Positions 10,807 through 42,979 are shown, counted from the stretch's first letter. The stretch is 64,000 nucleotides of DNA from Notolepis coatsorum (GCA_963971535.1 OZ020589.1:86751796-86815795), one strand, 5' to 3'. Notes: a model not told the origin generated them from the sequence alone. Numbers and translations are program-made.

Positions 10807-11075
10807 ATGCTTCAAAAATGCAATGTGTGCGGACTAATTAGGAGGCGGCTGTTACAAAGGGTCAGATTAAACTGAATATATATATTTATTACTTGAGATA
10901 TATTGTATAGTATTTGTATATCGTCTGATATCCCTTGTATATTCTTTGTACATATACACGGAATATCCCTTTACCTAGTACAGGCCAGACCATAATATTC
11001 GTTCTCCTATTGGACAGCGACCCCCCTAGGCGCCACGGCCATACCCCCAATGTCTAGTTCAAAGTCACCGCTAAG
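10807..11075. other. Region upstream of the duplicated TATA segment, nothing coding
   Basis: AT-rich then GC-richer sequence leading to a TATA motif at 11079. It may be the upstream promoter of the DUF4806-type gene, but no binding site is recognised. Confidence 0.3.
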
Positions 11076-11867
11076 ACGTATAAATACGTTGCAGGTGGAT
11101 ACAGCAGTTAGTTACCCCAATAAGTTGAAGCCTTCACCACGATACAACGTGCTGTGAAGTGGGCCCGTTTTGCCCCAAAATAGAGCCTTGAGACCGCGTG
11201 CAAATTGATAGCTGAAGTGTCAGAGTTTAACGCTGTATCGTCGAGTTCGACCTATTCTATTATTAAGTATTAGTCTATTATGTATAGTGTATCGTGCGGC
11301 TACCGTTCTACAGTGACCAGCATTACCAACGTTTCATCGTACCGAGCTAGTGTGCTTATCCAGGCTGGGCGGCCTAACCTTGTGCCGCCATCCGAGGAGC
11401 CCTAGACGAGAACCGTGTGGATATGTACACTGGATAACCTACACCGACGACTACAGACAGAAATAAGGCTGGTACTATAGATTATTCACCTTACGTATAA
11501 ATACGTTGCAGGTGGATACAGCAGTTAGTTACCCCAATAAGTTGAAGCCTTCACCACGATACAACGTGCTGTGAAGTGGGCCCGTTTTGCCCCAAAATAG
11601 AGCCTTGAGACCGCGTGCAAATTGATAGCTGAAGTGTCAGAGTTTAACGCTGTATCGTCGAGTTCGACCTATTCTATTATTAAGTATTAGTCTATTATGT
11701 ATAGTGTATCGTGCGGCTACCGTTCTACAGTGACCAGCATTACCAACGTTTCATCGTACCGAGCTAGTGTGCTTATCCAGGCTGGGCGGCCTAACCTTGT
11801 GCCGCCATCCGAGGAGCCCTAGACGAGAACCGTGTGGATATGTACACTGGATAACCTACACCGACGA
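11076..11867 (+). promoter_or_regulatory. Perfect 375-bp tandem duplication containing a TATA box (putative promoter/5' leader)
   Basis: Copies 11076-11450 and 11493-11867 are identical at offset 417, separated by 42 bp. Each starts ACGTATAAATACG, a good TATA box, followed by a GC-balanced segment without long ORFs. It lies just upstream of exon 1 of the DUF4806-type gene (acceptor AG at 11958-11959), so each copy may supply a transcription start and non-coding first exon. Identity over 375 bp implies very recent duplication or gene conversion. Confidence 0.55.
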
Positions 11868-11969
11868 TTATATTGCTTTGGTCCTGTGGCTGGTTTAGGA
11901 CGGTATGGGAATGGCTTGTAAGGAGAGATCATTATTAGTACCGTAAATTCTCATTTCAGCCCTTTGAAG

Positions 11970-28099
<16,130 letters not shown>

Positions 28100-28113
<14 letters not shown>

Positions 28114-28430
28114 GTCAAGCGAACCAGAGTCAAACTTAGGGTACCCCAGCACAGCACACACTGTTTCCCTGGTTCATACAGTACAAGGAATTACCCTCAT
28201 GGACACTGTTCTTCCATGGACGGCATCTACTTGAATGACTTGCTGCTTCAGCCTGTTCTTGGAACCGAAGTGACCCAAACTTAATTGTCAAGCGAACCAG
28301 AGTCAAACTTGGGGTACCCCAGCACACTGTTTCCCTGGTTCATACAGTACAAGGAATTACCCTCATGGACACTGTTCTTCCATGGACGGCATCTACTTGA
28401 ATGACTTGCTGCTTCAGCCTGTTCTTGCAG
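28100..28430 (+). repeat. Tandem duplication of the 3' UTR of the DUF4806-type gene
   Basis: A unit of about 150-160 bp containing AAGCGAACCAGAGTCAAACT, CTTCCATGGACGGCATCTAC and CTTGCTGCTTCAGCCTGTTC occurs twice, beginning 28115 and 28278. The first copy has an extra ACAGCACAC. The second continues into other sequence at 28428. Confidence 0.85.
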
Positions 28431-28435
28431 TGTTT

Positions 28436-28659
28436 ATTTTTATTTTTTTTTATTTTAACCTTTATTTACCCAGGGTAGGTTCGCTGAGCACGGATGCTCT
28501 TTTTCAGCTACGCCCTGCTTCACATTCACAGAGTTCCATTCACACCTGGGAGCTGCCCAGGCCTAACAAAATTAATAGTTGGTTTCAGGTTGCCGACCGA
28601 CCCTGCCGATTTAGGTGCGACCCAATATATTTTATGAGTTTTTAGAAAAAATTATATAA

Positions 28660-28694
<35 letters not shown>

Positions 28695-29030
28695 AAGTTT
28701 CATAGAAATCTTAGTCAAACATTTAGTATTATGGATATTAAACATGCTGGCAGAGTACATGCATCCATGTTGTTGTGAACATTTTAATTAAATAAAGAAA
28801 TTCCCTATCCATAGTCGCCGTGGGAAAGAATAAAATAAAAAAATAAAATCAAATAAATTCCCTACCTACCCATGGCCAAACTGACAACCAACCTGAAACC
28901 AACTATTAATTTTGTTAGGCCCCAGTACAACCACAGTCTGACACTGTTGGCCACTGAGCAACTCCACTGGAGCAGTTGGGGGTTTAGTGCCTTGCTCAAG
29001 GGCACTTCAGCGGTTGGTGTTAAGGGTATG
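28436..29030 (+). repeat. Older dispersed repeat split by a younger insertion
   Basis: TTAACCTTTATTTACCCAGG at 28454 and GTGCCTTGCTCAAGGGCACT at 28989 belong to a widespread teleost non-coding repeat. It is interrupted at 28561-28920 by an element with inverted ends. Confidence 0.6.
28561..28920. mobile_element. 360-bp MITE with 5-bp target duplication CCCAG
   Basis: It starts GCCTAACAAAATTAATAGTT and ends with the complement AACTATTAATTTTGTTAGGC, an inverted repeat of about 32 bp. CCCAG flanks it on both sides (28556-28560 and 28921-28925). The interior is AT-rich with a long poly-T/A tract at 28662-28690. Confidence 0.85.
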
Positions 29031-29067
29031 GGAGAGAGTTATATGGGAGAGAGTTATAGAAACATTA

Positions 29068-29165
29068 GGGGTGTAACGGTACACAAAATCCACGGTTCGG
29101 TACGTACCTCGGTTTTGAAGACACGGTTCGGTATTATTTTCGGTACAGTGGGGGGGGGGGGGGGG
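29068..29165. repeat. hAT-like terminal fragment (GGGGTGTAACGGTACAC)
   Basis: TAGGGGTGTAACGGTACACA followed by CACGGTTCGGTACGTACC resembles a common vertebrate hAT-type terminus. The other end was not found. A poly-G run follows at about 29150-29167. Confidence 0.45.
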
Positions 29166-30335
29166 GGAATCCAAAAAAAATTGCTTTTCATTTATCTATT
29201 TATTTAACTGTATTAAACAATATAAAACGAATTGGCCATAATTGACTGAGCAAACTAATGCTTACTGCTGTAACCTACTAATAACACTTAAGTAAATCTG
29301 AAGATTATTATATAGCAGATGCCTTGGAGGATAAGTCGTGGACAACTGTAGATCATCTAAGCTCCACTGTGTTTAAATTCAAATCCTCTGCCATTGTTAT
29401 TTAACCCTTGTGTCTGAAAACTAAAGTATTATACTCTTATTAGGGGACTAAATTGAAAAACTCCATAAAAAGATTATGTTGAAATAATTTCCCACTTTCT
29501 TTTCCATAAATATTTTATTCAACTTCAGCCCTGATCATAACCATTTTTTATATTATTTTTGTAATGAAATACTCCCACTTTTCTGAAAAGAGTTGTTAAA
29601 TATGACAAAAAAAATAATATGTGGTGGTTATGATCGGGCTGAAGTGGAATAAACAATTTATGAAGAGTAAAAAAAAAAATACAAGATAATTAAAAGATTA
29701 TGCCACATATTATGTTGGCTACAAACATAATCACTGCAAAGTTATCAAACAAATACGAATCTGATCAGACACAAGGGTTAAGTTGTTGTTCCCTTTCTAA
29801 TTTCCTCAAAAACATCTAGTCTAGTTAATGTGATCAATATTATTTGACAATTGATGCTTTTTGTTGGATATTTCAGTCAGTGAGCTCATACTTTGAGCTC
29901 ATAAATTTATAGTTAAAATGATTGAGACAACGCAATCTTGTCTTCGTTGTGCATGAATGCGTGTGCTCACCACACACAATATGTGTGTCACTATTCTGGC
30001 AGTGGCTATATATGTATTGTTAATGAAAGCCTGTTATAAGGTCTGTTATTTTTTTTTGTGTAAAAGGTATGGTCACTGGAAGTATGATACCCTAGAAAAA
30101 AATTAATTTTCATATTAAAGCCATGTTGTCATTTTTGTTCACACATTTTTGGAAATATGGTCATATAAGAATTTATTATTATTTATTTAACAATAGTGTG
30201 TTTAACAGCAGGAAAAAAACATGTAATGTTATGATGTATACATATCAGCAGCAATATTTTAATGTAAAATGTACATTAATCAGTATTGATTCCTTAACTT
30301 TACAAGTAGATGTACAAGTTACAAATGTACAAGTA
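29166..30335. other. AT-rich non-coding stretch with a palindromic MITE
   Basis: Inside, 29515-29655 is an inverted repeat: TTTATTCAACTTCAGCCCTG with GATCATAACCA on the left and TGGTTATGATCGGGCTGAAG with TGGAATAAA on the right. The left-arm sequence recurs at 39950-39985. Nothing else is recognised. Confidence 0.55.
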
Positions 30336-30683
30336 GAGTACCATTTAGATTATGGTTGAATAAACATTGATGTCTAACATTGATTCAATATAAAATCAAC
30401 TAAAATGTGCATGTAGATTACCATTTAGATTATGGTTGAATAAACATTGATGTCTAACATTGATTCAATATAAAATCAACTAAAATGTGCATGTAGATTA
30501 CCATTTAGATGATGGTTGAATCAACATTGATATAGTATCAGTTATGGTTGACACCTAACGTTGATTCAACGTGTAAGTCATAGACAACGATCTGTATAAT
30601 TTCAATGTCAGGCTTCAACATAGATTCAATATTTCTGCCGAACCCTATTTCAACGTTGATTCACTCATTTTTTGCTATCTGGG
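30325..30683 (-). repeat. Right subterminal and terminal repeats of the candidate giant element
   Basis: Three tandem copies of an approximately 79-bp unit (GATTATGGTTGAATAAACAT, ATTGATTCAATATAAAATCA) lie at about 30340-30530. They are followed by ACGTTGATTCAACGTG and CAACGTTGATTCACTC and the terminal TTTTTTGCTATCTGGG. The words match the left end at 5055-5300 in inverted orientation. Confidence 0.6.
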
Positions 30684-30703
30684 CCTTGCCCTCTACAACC
30701 GTT

Positions 30704-35080
<4,377 letters not shown>

Positions 35081-35086
35081 CAGTGG

Positions 35087-35368
35087 CTATCAGTGAGCGA
35101 CAGTGGCTCAGGAGGTAGAGCAGTCATCTGGCAATCTGGAGGTTCCCGGTTTAATTCCCGCTCTTCCCGGGCAGTGTGACGATGTGTCCTTGAGCAAGAC
35201 ACTTAATCCCTAATTGCTCCCGATGAGCAGGTTGGCACCTTGCATGGTTGCCTCCGCCGTCGGTGTGTGAATGTGTGAGTGAATGGGTAAAATGTGAGTA
35301 ACAAATTGTAAAGCGCTTTGGATAAAAGCACTATATAAAAAAGCAGCCATTTACCATTTACCATTTAC
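35087..35368 (+). mobile_element. tRNA-derived SINE with L2-like 3' tail, within the (ACAG)n tract
   Basis: The pol III A box (TGGCTCAGGAGG) and B box (GGTTTAATTCCC) are followed by a body (TCCTTGAGCAAGACACTTAA, ATGGTTGCCTCCGCCGTCGG) and a tail AAAGCGCTTTGGATAAAAGC with CCATTTA repeats, as in L2-mobilised fish SINEs. A second copy is at 43009-43268. (ACAG)n resumes right after it. Confidence 0.85.
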
Positions 35369-35369
35369 A

Positions 35370-35489
<120 letters not shown>

Positions 35490-35520
35490 CACAGATACAC
35501 AGACACACAGACACACAGAC

Positions 35521-36350
35521 TGAGGTTGACACAGTCAGAGAAAGAGGGAGAATTTAATGAAGGGAACTTTTCCCTCTCTCTGTCTCTATCTCCCATTTTG
35601 CCATGTTCTCTCTCACAGACACACATGTCCTCTTCGGCTCACAAAGGGTGTTTTCTATAAGGACAGGAGTGTGTTTATTTTATTTGTATAGTTCACAGAG
35701 CACTGCACTTCCATGTTACATGGAGCTCATGGGAGAGTGCGGGGGGATAAAATGAATGAATGTTGATTAGAGCCTTGACGTAAGTGGTTGTAGCTATGGC
35801 TGTATAGCTAATATACTTTTTTATACGCCTGAGTCTCCTGAACACGGCGACACCAACCCCAAGTCGATCGGCACTTTCTCTGGCGAGCTATAGTCACTTT
35901 TCCGCACCTACTCCCCAAACTGTGCATGCGCAGATCAATCTGCGCATGCAGAGTTTGGGAAGTAGGTGCGGAAAAACGTTTTTTATCTGCAGGCCATTTA
36001 GCAGACCAGGCTACCAGCCCAACGGTCAGTCTGGACCTGCTGAGAAGGAAACCTCCTGGGAGACTCCCAGTGCTCCCGATGGCCAGTCCGGGCTTGCATA
36101 CAGTAAATGTTATAGCCACAGCCAGGGCTTTTCTCTCCCATGTCTGTCAAGTCAGCAGGTCCCCATGCCCATACATGGTCTCCTTCCTGTTCCCGTCTCA
36201 CCATCATCCTACTCACCTGTGCCTGTCTACACACCTGCCGGCTATCACCCAATCACCGAACCTGGATAAGAGGCCTGCACTCCTGCCACTCCTTGTCTGA
36301 GTGTTGTTTACTATGCGTGTGGCTCCTGGTTCAACAGCGCCCCCAAAACT
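35521..36350. other. Non-coding stretch with a strong hairpin
   Basis: Overlapping short frames here show no family. At 35898-35975 two 37-base arms (35 of 37 paired, 4-base loop) form a hairpin with TGCGCATGCA near the loop. Otherwise nothing is recognised. Confidence 0.5.
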
Positions 36351-36354
36351 CAGA

Positions 36355-36990
36355 AAATAAAACTACAGACATCACAAAACAAGCTAGTCAGGGTAATACT
36401 AAGGCTGCCCCGAACCCACCTTGACCAATCACACTTTGAGAACATGAGATGGCTAAGGGTGGAAGACAGTCAACCAAATAGGGATGTGCCTAGTTCACCG
36501 AATCGTGCACGGGGTAGTGCCAGTGTACTTCAACGACTACTTCAACCGTATCAGGGACACACATGCATATTTAATAGGCGTAGCTCAACTGACTTCGTGC
36601 CAGTCAGATTCAGGAGTTGTATGGGGAAGGAGTCATTTTTATATTCTGCAGCTATCTTCTGGAACAGTCTGCCCAGTGACCTGAAAATTCAAGTGATTCA
36701 AGTCCAGCCTAAAGACATAAGATAAGATAAGATAATCCTTTATTGATGGATCAAAAGGGACTATAATTAACCCAGATACTCAGCTAAAAGGCAACCTTAC
36801 ATGTTTTTATGCGTCTATGTTATGTATATGTGATGTGTTGTGATGTCATGTCTGTATGATGCATGTCTAAGCATTTCGTTCCCCTACAGGACCACAATGG
36901 AGATAAGCTCTGAGCTTTTGTGTCCATCCTTGGCAGTATTTCCTGACTGTGCTTCTGCCACATGTTATTTTATATATTGTCAAATAAAGT
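36355..36990 (+). pseudogene. C-terminal fragment of a LINE ORF2 plus 3' UTR
   Basis: Fragments in alternating frames give KLQNKLVRVILRLPRTH, ENMRWLRVED, VHRIVHGVVPVYFNDYF and GKESFLYSAAIFWNSLP, a pattern seen after the RT domain of L2/CR1-group LINEs. Frameshifts occur near 36480 and 36590. A (ATAAG)n block at 36717-36740 and a poly-A signal AATAAAGTCATCCATTCATT at about 36980 close the region, which may join two LINE tails. Confidence 0.6.
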
Positions 36991-37111
36991 CATCCATTCA
37001 TACGCCTCCCGTGGTATAGGACTCTCTTCAAGACCTTAGCGTTCCTGTGTTATGTTGTTGTGTGCTCAGTGACTTTGCTCTTTAGCAGGGGGAATAGACC
37101 TGAGCAGGGGG

Positions 37112-37328
37112 AATAGACCTGTTCGCTGTATATGAACATACCGCGTTCGAGCCAATCAGCAATAACAACTGAGTCATGTGACTCACGTAACCCCCTACCT
37201 GCGCGAGCTGCTGCATGGCTAACAAATGCGTATGTAGTCTGCCCCGTTGTTCGGACCAGGATTTACATTCCTTTTGCCTCCTTGATGCGCGCACACTGAG
37301 TCTGACGTAGACAGCGAACAGGTCTATT
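37112..37328. mobile_element. 217-bp MITE with 18-bp inverted ends
   Basis: AATAGACCTGTTCGCTGT at 37112-37129 and its complement at 37311-37328. A partial duplication of the left flank (GCAGGGGGAATAGACCTG) precedes it at 37085. No ORF. Confidence 0.75.
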
Positions 37329-37329
37329 G

Positions 37330-37720
37330 GAATGCCAAAATGCCAGCACACAAAATAATACTAAACTGAAACAAACCGACAAAACAATATGAGAAAAATT
37401 GCCACACTGGTCTCACATACCGACACCTGATGGCCACACAAAATAGAAGGTTAAGGTGAAATAATACCGTCCACTAATGGGATACTCTGCTGTTAATTAC
37501 TCACACTCTTAATTTATGAGCCACTCGGGTTTGACACTCAGGTTAGGTCAGACAGTCAGGGCTAAACATGCACTCAATCAAATGCCAGTGATTACACAAT
37601 GCCATGCAACAAGCGCTCTGGCCAGCGGCTGGTATGAAGAGGGGTGCACGGTATAGCTGCTATGACCAAGAAAAGTGTCCCCGCTACCCTGGTGGGCCAA
37701 CGTGTGTGGAGCGGCAGTCA
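37330..37720. repeat. Old interspersed repeat (family B)
   Basis: Blocks such as GCTAAACATGCACTCAAT, ACACAATGCCATGCAAC and AGAAAAGTGTCCCCG recur in fragments at 45766-46075, 51117-51270 and 53325-53400, indicating a diverged multicopy repeat. No coding capacity. Confidence 0.6.
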
Positions 37721-38580
37721 CCTTTTCTGATCGCCATGGCGGCTGTTATATGTGGGTATATTTGCGTCCCTCCCGTTCATGTTACCCTGTTAGGTTGTTC
37801 GTCTGTTCAATGTATCTTGTGTTCATGTAATCTTGATCTCTGTGGTCTCCAGTGTTTTGTATTGTATTCCCCGTCCTGTGCCTTAGTTGTAGTTCCTTGT
37901 CTTGGCTTCCTGTAGTTCTTTGTTTGTTTCCCTCCCAGGTGTATCCATTTGTAATCGGCCCAGGTGTTTCTTGTTCTCGTCATCCCCTTGTGGATATCTG
38001 TTCTGTTTCCCCTGTGTTCTGTGGCTGGTCACCTGTCAGCACCGTTCTGTCATTTGTTTGTTCGTTATCCTTTTATTTTATTGCTGCACCCCCAAACAGT
38101 AATTATTATTAAAAACCTTTTTGTTACTTTTGGCTACCGTTCATATTATGTTCCATTGATACCAGACAACGAGTATTTTATGTTAATCAATGGTAACGTC
38201 ATAGCGGCACAAAGAAGAAAAGCACAACCTAAAATTCAGAGAAGCAGCAGCAAGACATTTCTCTGTTCGTCCCAAGAGAGGGAGAAAATGGCGAAAATAA
38301 TAAAGTTGAACTTCAACGCTTCAACGAACTTCAAAACTCAGGCAGGACCAGAGAGCTGGTCCTTCATCTTACAGTAGGCAACAGGGACGTTGCAAGGGGG
38401 GGTGCGGGGGGGGGGGGCTGCAGCACCCCCTCCCAATTATAAAAAAAAAAAAAAAAAAAAAAAGGTTTTTTTTTATGTTTTTTTTTATGACAGTATTTAT
38501 ATATTTGTATATACTGTAACTGTATAACTGTAACACTGTATATTATAAGTTTATCCTGCTCAAAGCACTTCACCATTTTA
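37721..38580. other. No gene recognised
   Basis: T-rich non-coding sequence. Contains a poly-G run (38405-38418) and a poly-A/poly-T stretch at 38438-38490. The short ORFs show no family resemblance. Confidence 0.5.
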
Positions 38581-38582
38581 AT

Positions 38583-38655
38583 ATTGTGTATTGAGCCGTA
38601 CTGTATTGTAGCCATTCTCCAATCTGTTAAATAAAGTTTTCATTCATTCATTACA
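38583..38655 (+). repeat. Interspersed repeat family A, plus strand
   Basis: TTGTGTATTGAGCCGTACTG followed by CTGTTAAATAAAGTTTTCAT and (TCAT)n matches the reverse complement of 6308-6520. Confidence 0.65.
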
Positions 38656-38868
38656 CTACTGTATGTACACAATCATACGTGTAAAACCGAGTAGATTTTC
38701 GAGTGATGACAGACTGTCACAGACTGATTGAATGACAGGTGAAACAACTAATTGTATTCACCTCCCGTCTCCCGCCCTTCCCACATGCCACGAACCACTG
38801 AGCTACTGTGATACAGTGCTTGCGCAGTCAGTCGATTTTAGCTAGTAGTCAGACTTTGCTAGCACAGA

Positions 38869-39500
38869 ATGTCTCACTCGCAGAAAAGAAAAATATCAGA
38901 TTTATTTTCTAAATGTCCCGCCGGTCCCAGTGACAGTCCCACTAAATCTGATAAACGTCAGAGAGAGACAGAGACGACAGGTTCAGCCTCAGCATCAGGT
39001 ATTGAAGAGTTAACTGAGTTTGTTCCCCTATACCCCCCCTCGGGCGCCAGGGGCTTCCACTGAGGGGTGATGCAAATAGGGATGGGGTGTTATGGCAGCT
39101 CATGATGGAAAGAGTGCGCACCGAGTCTGATCCCGAGTTGAAGAATTGGCTCCAAAAGAGAGACAACTGGATGTCCAACAACATCCAAAACGAAATCTTA
39201 CAGCTGTTTGCCCATGATATTCAGCGACAAATTAGAGGCAAAGCATCCAAAAGCCCATTATTTGGCTTGAGCGCTGACAGAACCACTGGAAAAGAACAAT
39301 TCTTGTGTAATATACAGTTCGCCGATGACAACTTGGAAGCTCAGAACTTCTTTTGGGGTTTTTACAATGCCCGGCCCAGACACAACAGCCGAGACGCTGT
39401 TTTTGTGTATAAAATACTTTTACGCCTCGACCTGCCCATGGAGAGGCTGATAGGATACTGTTTTGACGGGGCCAGCAACATGTCTGGGGGGTACAGGCTA
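38869..39500 (+). pseudogene. hAT-superfamily (ZMYM1-like) transposase fragment
   Basis: The N-terminus (MSHSQKRKISDLFSK) is in one frame to about 39060. A second frame from 39087 gives ELKNWLQKRDNWMSNNIQNE, FGLSADRTTGKEQFLCNIQF, NLEAQNFFWGFYNA and LIGYCFDGASNMSGG, the DUF4371/hAT catalytic start found in ZMYM1-like proteins. Known relatives have the first catalytic Asp in a ..ADGTTD context; here a deletion removes the residues after the TT. The frame is then cut at 39500 by another repeat starting CAGGGGTTCCCAAAC. Frameshift, deletion and truncation make it inactive. Confidence 0.75.
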
Positions 39501-39502
39501 GA

Positions 39503-40370
39503 CCAGGGGTTCCCAAACTTTTCAGGCCACAACCCAAAAATAACGGTGTCAGAGAGCCGCGACCCCCACTATTATAGGAGGTAAAAAAAAAAAAATTTAA
39601 ATGGAAATGTATGGTTGAAACATGCAAACGTTCAAACGCACACACACTAATAAGCATTGGAGGCTTTTAACCAGGGCCGGACTGGGGAAATCATTCAGGC
39701 CAGGAAATATAGCCCCAGTCAGGCCACTTTTTAAGCAGGGGGTCTGGGGGTCCCCCACCAGGCATTTTTTTGTTACAAAGACTTCATTTCCTGCATTCTG
39801 GTGCAGGCATTTTTTTTATTTGTACCCTTTAAATGCCAGTGTTTGTGATGGCATCACAAATTATTGTTAAAAAACAGGCTAGCATATGTATGATTAGCAA
39901 CAACACAGATTTTTATGGATTTTCTGTTTTTTGTAATTGATAAATACAATATTTTATTCAACTTCAGCCCTGATCATAACACCACATATTCATTTTATAA
40001 TTCTAACCCTTTAAATGCCAGTGTGTGTGATGGCATATATTTGCAATATATCAAATGCAAAGTACATTTTTCTGGGGGGGGTTATTACAGGCTAGCATGT
40101 GTCAATGATTAGCAGTTTTTCGTAAGGATCCCGCCTCCACCAATCACATGCGGCTCCCTTTGTGTGTGTGTGAGAGCAAGAGAGAGAGAGAGAGAGAGAT
40201 AGTTCTCCAACTTGTGTGAGTTGCAGTGATCTCCTGGTTGTTCCCTACCTAGGTTATCTAACTATTGCGCTGGTGCAACTAGAAACACTGGCCTGGCTTG
40301 CTTCTAAGTTCAGTGGCCTGACCGCAAAAAAAAAAAAAAAAAATTATCGTCTGGCGACCCCCCAGCACCC
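39503..40370. repeat. Patchwork of non-coding repeats
   Basis: CAGGGGTTCCCAAACTTTTC at 39507 and CCGCGACCCCCAC look like a hAT-type terminus. ACCAGGGCCGGACTGGGG at 39671 is a common fish MITE start. The 39950-39985 arm repeats that of 29515. (AG)n lies at 40170-40200 and poly-A at 40325-40342. Boundaries unresolved. Confidence 0.4.
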
Positions 40371-41190
40371 CCTGCCGTTTTATAGTTCCAACGTGCCTGG
40401 TAGGCAACATGATGAGTCTTCATTAATCTTACAGTATAGGCCACATGCTTGCCCAGTTGCTTTTCTTCATTCATCTTTTTCTTTTTACCATATGTTTTAT
40501 TTTGATTCAGCCAACAAGTTCTACCTATGGATATTATTATTGTATATTATTGTTCAGCATTTAGCCTACAGTATTATCTCAGTTTCACTTTCAGTTTATT
40601 TTAAAAGGACAGTACACATTAATCAACATTACTGTAAATGTACAGTTTCAGCCAGCAGGCTAATTCGCAAGTGTAGTCCTTTTGGCAAGATGTTATAAAA
40701 CCATACACCTAAAACAGAAGCATTAAAAGTAAAACACAATATTTACAACACAATCCAACAGGATAATAGTAAAAGCAATAACAAAATAAAAGTGGTCACA
40801 TGTTTGATTTGTTAATAGCCAGGTATTGAGTTATTTTGTAAAGGTGTGGTAATATTGTAATAAGTCGTTAAGTTGTTATATTGAAATAACAAAATAATAA
40901 GTCGTTATCATGAGAAAACAGCAATAAAATAATAAATAAAGACATGGCCGTTCTCGGCTTCCGTACAATACACTTTCTGTTAGACAATCAGTTTTGTCTT
41001 GGATTAGTTTGCTAGCTAGTTCCGTATCCATTTAGTTAGCATGTTAGCACATGTCCCTTTGTTACCATTAGCATCTGTCCACCATGTCTATATGATCTTG
41101 CCATTTTTTTTTAAGTTTAAATAAAGTTTACTGTAATGACTCAAAGTCCACACCCATGTATAAAGTATTCTACTAAGTTTAAGTAATAGA
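40371..41190. other. AT-rich non-coding stretch
   Basis: No gene. A LINE-tail-like block CAGTTTATTTTAAAAGGACA lies at about 40592. Otherwise nothing clear. Confidence 0.4.
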
Positions 41191-41194
41191 CTGA

Positions 41195-41412
41195 ATAATA
41201 ATGTTCCTTCTTTGTACGTGTTTGGTGGAGCGATCCTTCACAGGTTCCAATACTTTGATTACTTGTATTATTGCACAATATCGTTCTATTGGATTCTTAT
41301 TATATTATTATATATTATTATTGTATTATGCACAATCGTTGCGGGCAAGACCCCCCACATTTCATTGTATACTTGTATGCCATGACAAATAAAACTCTTG
41401 ACTTGACTTGAC
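41195..41412 (+). repeat. LINE 3' end with (TTGAC)n tail
   Basis: ATGCCATGACAAATAAAACT followed by CTTGACTTGACTTGACT is a typical CR1/Rex-type LINE 3' end. The upstream ORF end is too decayed to assign. Confidence 0.55.
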
Positions 41413-41460
41413 TAGAGTCGCCTCCTGCTGTGTAAGGCCCCTTTAGACATAGTCAGGAAG

Positions 41461-41690
41461 ACATCTTTGGAAAATTATGGATTATCCTCATTCATATATA
41501 TTAATTTAATTAATTTCAACAGAAGGTATATTACCTTGGCTTGGACTATGACAAATCCTCCCATTGGATCCCTTACTATTTTTGTAATGTGAAATGGAAT
41601 TGATTCATGGATGAGATAACGACCCCTCTGCCACGGCTGTTGAAGGAGGTGTCTATGACCTATAGTATGACCTAGTGTCCAGGTCATCTT
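41461..41690 (-). pseudogene. L1-like LINE endonuclease fragment
   Basis: The minus-strand frame has RGRYLIHESIPFHITKIVRD followed by PMGGFVIVQAKV, matching the central part of the APE endonuclease of L1/Tx1-clade LINEs in fish. The stretch before it (GHTIGHRHLLQQPWQ) is shifted or degenerate. Only a short fragment remains. Confidence 0.6.
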
Positions 41691-42190
41691 TTCTGCATCC
41701 TTCGAATGGTGCCAGCCACCAGTGCCACCACACCACATGCATCAGGGATGATTTAGGATTTAAGCAGCTTAACCCCATTCATTACCTGGTTAAGCTGCTG
41801 AACCCCATTCATTACCTGGTTAGGTTTAGTAATGGTTCTTCCCAGCCCCCTTACATTACATTACAACAGGTTGGGTTAGATGTGTGTTTCTCGGTGCAGC
41901 AGTCTCTATTGTGTTCCTTTAAACATATTTATCTGTACAAAGCTTTAACTAGTCTGACTAGGCGACACTAGGTGACAGTCTGACTGTGTTCTTATAAACA
42001 ACAGCCAAGGTTTAGGAGATATGACATTTGGCCATATCTCCTAAACCAGAGCAAAAACAGAGCTGGAAAGTCTAAAAGAGACGAGACTCCTGGTATATTG
42101 TGGGTGTGTACTGCCACCCGGTGGTCATCAAGAGAAGAACACCATATTTTTTAGTCCTTAACACCTATTGCAGAGTAGGTTAAAATCTCC
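41691..42190. other. No gene recognised
   Basis: Contains a short direct repeat (TTAACCCCATTCATTACCTG and AACCCCATTCATTACCTGGT at 41769 and 41800). Confidence 0.4.
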
Positions 42191-42193
42191 ATA

Positions 42194-42790
42194 GATTTTG
42201 AATAGAATAGAATAGAAATACTTGTATTATCCCGATGGAAATTTGACACTGCAAATCGTTCACATTAAACATTTAGACAGAACAAGTCAGGAATAAGAAT
42301 AACAAAACAAATTGCCTAAGAATAAGAATAGAATAAAATATAAAGTAAATAAATACAGTAAAATATACTGAAGTCTACAGTAGGTGTAATATTGCACAGT
42401 GTTGTTTCAAAAGTCAGGGTCCAGGAAGATGGTAACTGTCACTCTGTGCTCAGTGATGCAGTGAGGCACAGTGATGCATTGTATAGTCTGATGGCTGTCG
42501 GAATGAAGGACTTCCTGTGCCGTTCAGTGCTGCATTTAGGTAGTGTGAGCCTAGCACTGAACATGCTCCTCCTGTCAGCCAAGTGTATAGTGGGTGGGAG
42601 GGGTTTTCCCTGATGGCCTGGAGCTTAGCAAGGCTCCTCCTCTCCGCCACCCTTGCTAGAGAGTCCAGCTCCACCCCAACCACGCTACTGGCCTTCCTGA
42701 TGAGCTTATCCAGCCTGTTTGTGTCCCCTGCTCTCAGTCCGCTGCCCCAGCAGGTCACAGCGTACAAGAAGGCGCCCGCTTCTCTCACCC
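42194..42790 (-). pseudogene. Rex1/Babar-like LINE, ORF2 C-terminus and 3' UTR
   Basis: Minus-strand reading: FLYAVTCWGSGLRAGDTNRL, DKLIRKASSVVGVELDSLA and VAERRSLAKLQAIRENPSHP, the conserved C-terminal end of this LINE group, followed by a non-coding 3' UTR and a TATTC tail at 42194-42215. 5'-truncated at a CTCA/CA microsatellite. Confidence 0.75.
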
Positions 42791-42879
42791 ACCCACTCAC
42801 TCACTCACTCACTCACTCACTCACTCACTCACTCACTCACTCACTCACTCACTCACTCACTCACTCACTCGCTCGCTCG

Positions 42880-42935
<56 letters not shown>

Positions 42936-42940
42936 CACAC

Positions 42941-42976
<36 letters not shown>
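42786..42976. repeat. (CTCA)n followed by (CA)n
   Basis: About 100 bp of (CTCA)n with terminal GCTC variants, then about 95 bp of mostly (CA)n. Confidence 0.97.
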
Positions 42977-42979
<3 letters not shown>

